A DNA stretch of 5,793 nucleotides from Deltaproteobacteria bacterium (GTDB taxonomy: Bacteria; Desulfobacterota; Binatia; UBA9968; CAXXLF01), in assembly GCA_022571535.1 (NCBI GenBank), contig JACZXR010000173.1, forward strand, positions 1-5,793. The letters are read 5' to 3'. The notes under the pieces are model-generated. The model saw only the letters and a list, made by a program, of their open reading frames with translations, searched no databases and was not told where the DNA came from. The position numbers and the translations under genes are program-made. Within the stretch, counting starts at the first letter, position 1. Every line of letters begins with the position of its first letter. Positions 5,568-5,793 of this stretch are shown one piece after another.

Positions 5568-5736
5568 ATTATTGAGTACCCCCGCGGCTTGCCTCGGGGT
5601 ATCCTAGTAATTTGATTTAATGTAACCCCCGCCTCTTGAGGCAGGCACAAAGCCGATGGGGTTTCCAAAGGGGAGAAGCGGCAGCTCTCCCCCTTTGGTC
5701 GAACACGGGGATTCAAACCCCGTGTTCGATATAACT
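5568..5736. repeat. Hairpin element, long copy (upstream of the NamZ-like gene)
   Basis: Left module 5568-5618 and right module 5712-5736 match the two modules in the pyrD-pyrK gap. Here the interior is intact and highly folded: GCCTC-TT-GAGGC (5631-5642); a 12-bp stem, 5665-5676 with 5686-5698, carrying one bulged C; and a perfect 12-bp stem, TCGAACACGGGG (5699-5710) with CCCCGTGTTCGA (5718-5729), around a seven-base ATTCAAA loop. This is probably closer to the full element than the other copy. It has no coding capacity of note and no T-run for termination. The gap 5507-5793 holds this element, a weak promoter and a short microrepeat, and no gene. Confidence 0.8.
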
Positions 5737-5744
5737 TGATTTAA

Positions 5745-5771
5745 CTTTGTGTCCTTCGCGCTCTTCATGGT
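5745..5771 (+). repeat. Three 9-base units beginning CTT
   Basis: CTTTGTGTC, CTTCGCGCT and CTTCATGGT follow one another without spacing. Each is pyrimidine-start and G/T-rich at its end, and they are followed by GATATTTCTC. Similar CTTxGxGTC short-period strings are scattered in the intergenic DNA of many bacteria, which is general knowledge rather than something shown here. The function is unknown. It lies 9 bases to the right of the long hairpin element. Confidence 0.4.
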
Positions 5772-5793
5772 GATATTTCTCTCTTGCTGAAAC

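Noticed and set aside
5699..5729. tRNA T-arm look-alike (GGGG-ATTCAAA-CCCC)
   Set aside because: No acceptor, D or anticodon arms are found around it; it is the right-hand hairpin of the repeat element.

Overview
The window is a stretch of bacterial chromosome in which every convincing gene lies on the minus strand. Reading in the direction of transcription (right to left) the order is: a NamZ/DUF1343-family protein (5506-4334), a cytidylate-kinase-like protein fused to a BON domain (4246-3422), a small DUF4124/cytochrome c protein (3086-2574), a 69-codon unknown ORF (2423-2214), dihydroorotate dehydrogenase pyrD (2068-1139) and its iron-sulfur flavoprotein partner pyrK (958-233). The mix (cytidylate kinase-like protein with BON domain, DUF4124 monoheme cytochrome, pyrD/pyrK pair, gaps loaded with GC-rich hairpin repeats) suggests an anaerobic or facultative Gram-negative bacterium of the Desulfobacterota/deltaproteobacterial type. 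That assignment is inference; the window has no rRNA or marker gene to fix it.

Layout. 1-232 holds no working gene: it carries a decayed + strand relative of the 69-codon ORF, followed by a tandem copy of its last ~61 bases. 233-2068 is the pyrimidine pair, interrupted by a 180-base gap that contains a hairpin element. 2069-2573 holds a candidate pyrD promoter and a ~200-base element with imperfect terminal inverted repeats that contains the 69-codon ORF. 2574-3086 is an AT-rich cytochrome gene with a TTG start. 3087-3421 has no gene; most of it is a dense cluster of hairpins built from a repeated GTACCAC/GTGGTAC module. 3422-5506 is the kinase-BON and NamZ-like pair, 87 bases apart and probably co-transcribed. 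5507-5793 has no gene and holds a longer copy of the hairpin element seen between pyrD and pyrK, then a 9-base microrepeat.

How the genes work together. PyrD (FMN) and PyrK (FAD, [2Fe-2S]) should form the class 1B dihydroorotate dehydrogenase that passes electrons from dihydroorotate to NAD+. The kinase-BON protein and the NamZ-like hydrolase are neighbours, but the sequence does not show a shared pathway. The cytochrome stands alone, with base composition unlike its neighbours.

The most unusual content is between the genes: three distinct repeat families occupy almost every gap. One of them (the GGATCGGGG-TAA family) occurs as colinear, oppositely oriented copies on either side of pyrD-pyrK, one open and one with stop codons. 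No defence system, CRISPR array, tRNA, rRNA or transposase gene was seen.
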